Below, one piece after another: positions 6,838-8,736 of a DNA stretch of 8,736 bases. The stretch spans positions 1 through 8,736 of the forward strand of contig CAIYXO010000539.1 in the NCBI GenBank assembly GCA_903930165.1. The letters are read 5' to 3'. This DNA is from an uncultured Verrucomicrobiota bacterium (GTDB lineage: Bacteria > Verrucomicrobiota > Verrucomicrobiia > Limisphaerales > UBA9464). A program made the position numbers and the translations under genes. Below the pieces are notes generated by a model. That model did no database searches. It was not told the DNA's origin and saw only the letters and a list, made by a program, of their open reading frames with translations. Position 1 is the stretch's first letter; each line of letters begins with the position of its first letter.

Positions 6838-8646
6838 ATGACGCGCCGCTTCGAGATCTATCGCAACGAGTCCCGCCAACACCTGGCGATCCCGTTGGGC
6901 TTCTCCTGGACCGCCGCGGTCCTGGATTGGATGTGGGCGTTCGGACTCCGGCTGTGGGCCGCAGGTGTCGTCCTGCTGGCCGTCAATCTCCTCCTCTCGG
7001 TGGTGCTGTACTCCAACCGCGCCGGCTGGAAGACCTACCTGGTCGCCCAGTTGATCCAGGGGCTCTTCGCCGGACTCGCAGCGCGCCGCCTCCGCGAGAT
7101 GTCCGCCGAGCGCCGCGGGTTCGCCTACCTGTGCACCCTGCCCGCCACCAACGGCGACGGCGCCATCGCGAAGCTGCTTTCGGTCGGCGGTGAACCGCTC
7201 CCGGAATGGCGCGCCCGCGAGATCCGGGGCGTGCCCGACCTCGCCCCTCCCAACCTCCGTCCGTTCCTCGCGGTGGCCCTCCTCACGATCCAGGCCGCAT
7301 TCCGCCTGCGTCTGGTGGTCACCCTTCTCGGCCTGCTGGTCGCCGCGGTGTTCGTGCTTCCCAGTGTCATCCGCCACGACGGCTCCGCCCAGGGGTTCAC
7401 ACAGATCCTCATCACCTACACCCTGGCGGTGATCACCGCCCTGCTCGGATTCACCTCGCTGTGGGTTGCCTGTGGCACCCTCGCCCGGGACATCGAGGAG
7501 ATGCAGCTCTTCCTGGTCGCTTCCAAGCCCGTGGAACGATGGCAGATCTGGATCGGCAAATGGGCCGGCATCATGACGATCAACCTCGCCATGCTCGCCA
7601 TCTCGGGGCTCGTCGCCTACGGCCTGCTCCAGCTCCGCACCGGCGAACTCTCCCCGGATCAGCAGAAGAAGCTCCGCGAGGAGGTCCTGGTCGCAAGGGC
7701 CGGCGTCCGGGAACCGTCCATCGACCTCCGGACCGACATCGAGGCCATCCTCGCCGAACGCCTCAAGGACCCGACGGTCGCCGCCATGGACCGCGCCTTC
7801 GTGCGCAAGCAGGTCGAGGAGACGGTCCGCGCCCGGCAGCAGGTGGTCCCCCCCGGGATGCTCCGCCGTTGGACCGTGGAACTCGGCGACGACGCCCGGC
7901 AACGCCTCGCAGGCAGGCCGCTCTTCATCCGGGTCAAGTTCTTCACCACCCAGTACAACTCCGAGGGCACCGTGTACCCGGCCTACTGGGAGATCGGTCC
8001 GCCGGAAGGTCGCCGTCTCAGGATCCAGAACTCCCTTCCTGCCGAGTCGTTCGTCGAGTTCGCCCTCGATCCCAGGGCCACCGCCGAAGTGGTCGAGGCC
8101 AACGGCAGGCTCTCCGTGGATTTCCAGAACTGGACGGAGCAGCCGCTTCTCTTCCCCGTGGACGACGGCATGGAGGTCCTCTTCCACGAAGGCGGCTTCG
8201 AGCTCAACTACGCCCGCGGACTCATGATCATCGCCTTCTGGCTCGGCCTGCTGACCGCGGTCGGACTGGCCTGCTCGAGCTTCCTCTCCTTCCCGGTCGC
8301 AGCCTTCTGTTCCATCGCGCTGCTCATGCTCGGGATGTCCGGCAACACCCTGAAACAGGTCGTCGAGCAGGGCGGCATCGTCGGGGTCAGCAGCGAGTCC
8401 GGAACGGTCACCGAGCCCACCCTGGTCAACCAGCTCTCGGTCGTGGTCTACGGCAACGCCAAACGCCTCATCGACCAGGTCGGCGGCTATTCCCCGGTCT
8501 CCAGCCTCAGCACCGGGCGCAGCATCACCTGGGGCGAGATCCTCAGGGCCTTCTTCGTGATCAACGTCGTCGTCGGAGGCACCGTTTCCGTCGCGGGAAT
8601 GGTCATCCTCACCCGCCGCGAACTCGCCGCCCCCACCAAGTTCTGA
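6838..8646 (+). CDS. ABC-2 type permease with N-terminal DUF2628-like module and large loop domain
   Basis: A 602-residue membrane protein, very probably the permease partner of the preceding ATPase. Residues 1 to about 125 look like a separate module: FEIYRNES, then GFSWTAAVLDWMWAFGLRLW with two following hydrophobic helices and RRGFAYLCTLPA, which resembles the small membrane domain DUF2628 (my recognition, not a search result). The permease proper begins near residue 139 (NLRPFLAVALLTIQAAFRLR). Membrane helices lie at about 160-181, 190-215 and 242-266; between the latter two is EEMQLFLVASKPVERWQIWIGKW in shorter pieces (LFLVASKPVERWQIWIGKW), the cytoplasmic ABC-2 coupling region. A soluble domain spans about 267-460, then helices at about 462-485, 486-505 and 568-595. 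Only one permease gene is seen, so a homodimer, or a partner outside the window, is implied. It starts 6 bases after the ATPase stop and its TGA overlaps the next ATG. The substrate is unknown. Confidence 0.85.
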   Translation: MTRRFEIYRNESRQHLAIPLGFSWTAAVLDWMWAFGLRLWAAGVVLLAVNLLLSVVLYSNRAGWKTYLVAQLIQGLFAGLAARRLREMSAERRGFAYLCTLPATNGDGAIAKLLSVGGEPLPEWRAREIRGVPDLAPPNLRPFLAVALLTIQAAFRLRLVVTLLGLLVAAVFVLPSVIRHDGSAQGFTQILITYTLAVITALLGFTSLWVACGTLARDIEEMQLFLVASKPVERWQIWIGKWAGIMTINLAMLAISGLVAYGLLQLRTGELSPDQQKKLREEVLVARAGVREPSIDLRTDIEAILAERLKDPTVAAMDRAFVRKQVEETVRARQQVVPPGMLRRWTVELGDDARQRLAGRPLFIRVKFFTTQYNSEGTVYPAYWEIGPPEGRRLRIQNSLPAESFVEFALDPRATAEVVEANGRLSVDFQNWTEQPLLFPVDDGMEVLFHEGGFELNYARGLMIIAFWLGLLTAVGLACSSFLSFPVAAFCSIALLMLGMSGNTLKQVVEQGGIVGVSSESGTVTEPTLVNQLSVVVYGNAKRLIDQVGGYSPVSSLSTGRSITWGEILRAFFVINVVVGGTVSVAGMVILTRRELAAPTKF

Positions 8647-8736
8647 TGTCCGCCCGCAAAGCCATCCTGTCTTTGCTGATCGTCCTCGCCCTGGTGGCGT
8701 CGCACTTCAGCCAGGCGCGCCTCAACCACGACCGGG
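8646..8736 (+). CDS. Unidentified membrane-anchored or secreted protein, 3'-truncated by the window edge
   Basis: An ATG at 8646 shares its A with the permease stop (TGATG, 8644-8648), a classic translational-coupling arrangement. The 30 visible codons encode MSARKAIL, a hydrophobic run to about residue 20 (LSLLIVLALVASHF) and then SQARLNHDR. This is a signal peptide or single membrane anchor with a basic N-terminus; no lipobox Cys is seen. The rest is off the window, so function cannot be assigned. The spacing indicates it belongs to the same operon as the ABC transporter and may act with it. Confidence 0.65.
   Translation, partial: MSARKAILSLLIVLALVASHFSQARLNHDR

Larger units (their letters stand above)
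2..8736 (+). other. Probable single operon: three SPFH proteins, P1B ATPase, ABC transporter and a downstream membrane protein
   Basis: All seven genes point the same way with gaps of 42, 4, 29, 29 and 6 bases and a final 1-base overlap. No hairpin followed by a T-run and no convincing promoter is seen in any gap. Base composition and codon choice look uniform throughout apart from the ABC ATPase tail, so there is no sign that any gene was recently acquired separately. Both ends of the operon lie outside the window. Confidence 0.7.

Noticed and set aside
6138..7193. Plus-strand open frame of about 351 codons across the ABC ATPase/permease junction
   Set aside because: Arg/Pro/Gly-rich translation out of frame with two recognised proteins.
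6712..8187. Minus-strand open frame of about 491 codons opposite the ABC permease
   Set aside because: Composition is charged and low in complexity with no recognisable domain; it is a shadow of the plus-strand gene.

Overview
The window is a single, tightly packed, plus-strand gene cluster in a GC-rich bacterium with strong G/C preference at third codon positions. The gene set and the protein style suggest the Planctomycetota-Verrucomicrobiota group, with Verrucomicrobiota my best guess. No taxonomic marker gene is present, so this is inference. No RNA gene, mobile element, CRISPR array, promoter or terminator can be supported. The longest gap between genes is 42 bases, so no stretch over 300 bases lacks a gene.

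Layout: (i) bases 2-1432, the 3' part of a multi-membrane HflK-class SPFH/Band 7 protein whose frame is open to the left edge; (ii) 1475-2377, an HflC-class SPFH protein; (iii) 2382-3479, a second HflK-class SPFH protein; (iv) 3509-5566, a heavy-metal (P1B-type) transporting P-type ATPase with a Cys/His-rich N-terminus in place of an HMA domain; (v) 5596-6831, an ABC ATPase of the exporter (NatA/DRA-like) type with a 122-residue Ala/Pro-rich tail; (vi) 6838-8646, an ABC-2 type permease with a probable DUF2628-like module fused at its N-terminus and a ~195-residue loop domain between membrane segments; (vii) 8646-8736, the first 30 codons of another gene with an N-terminal membrane anchor or signal.

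The intergenic distances are 42, 4, 29, 29, 6 and -1 bases, with no visible internal terminator, so the genes are probably co-transcribed. The first three proteins would each be anchored by an N-terminal helix and could build a hetero-oligomeric SPFH cage or microdomain like HflK/HflC. No FtsH is encoded here. The next genes encode two different energy-driven membrane transporters. The most interesting reading is a membrane-organising SPFH trio dedicated to, or co-regulated with, a P1B ATPase and an ABC exporter. Physical coupling is inference from gene order only.
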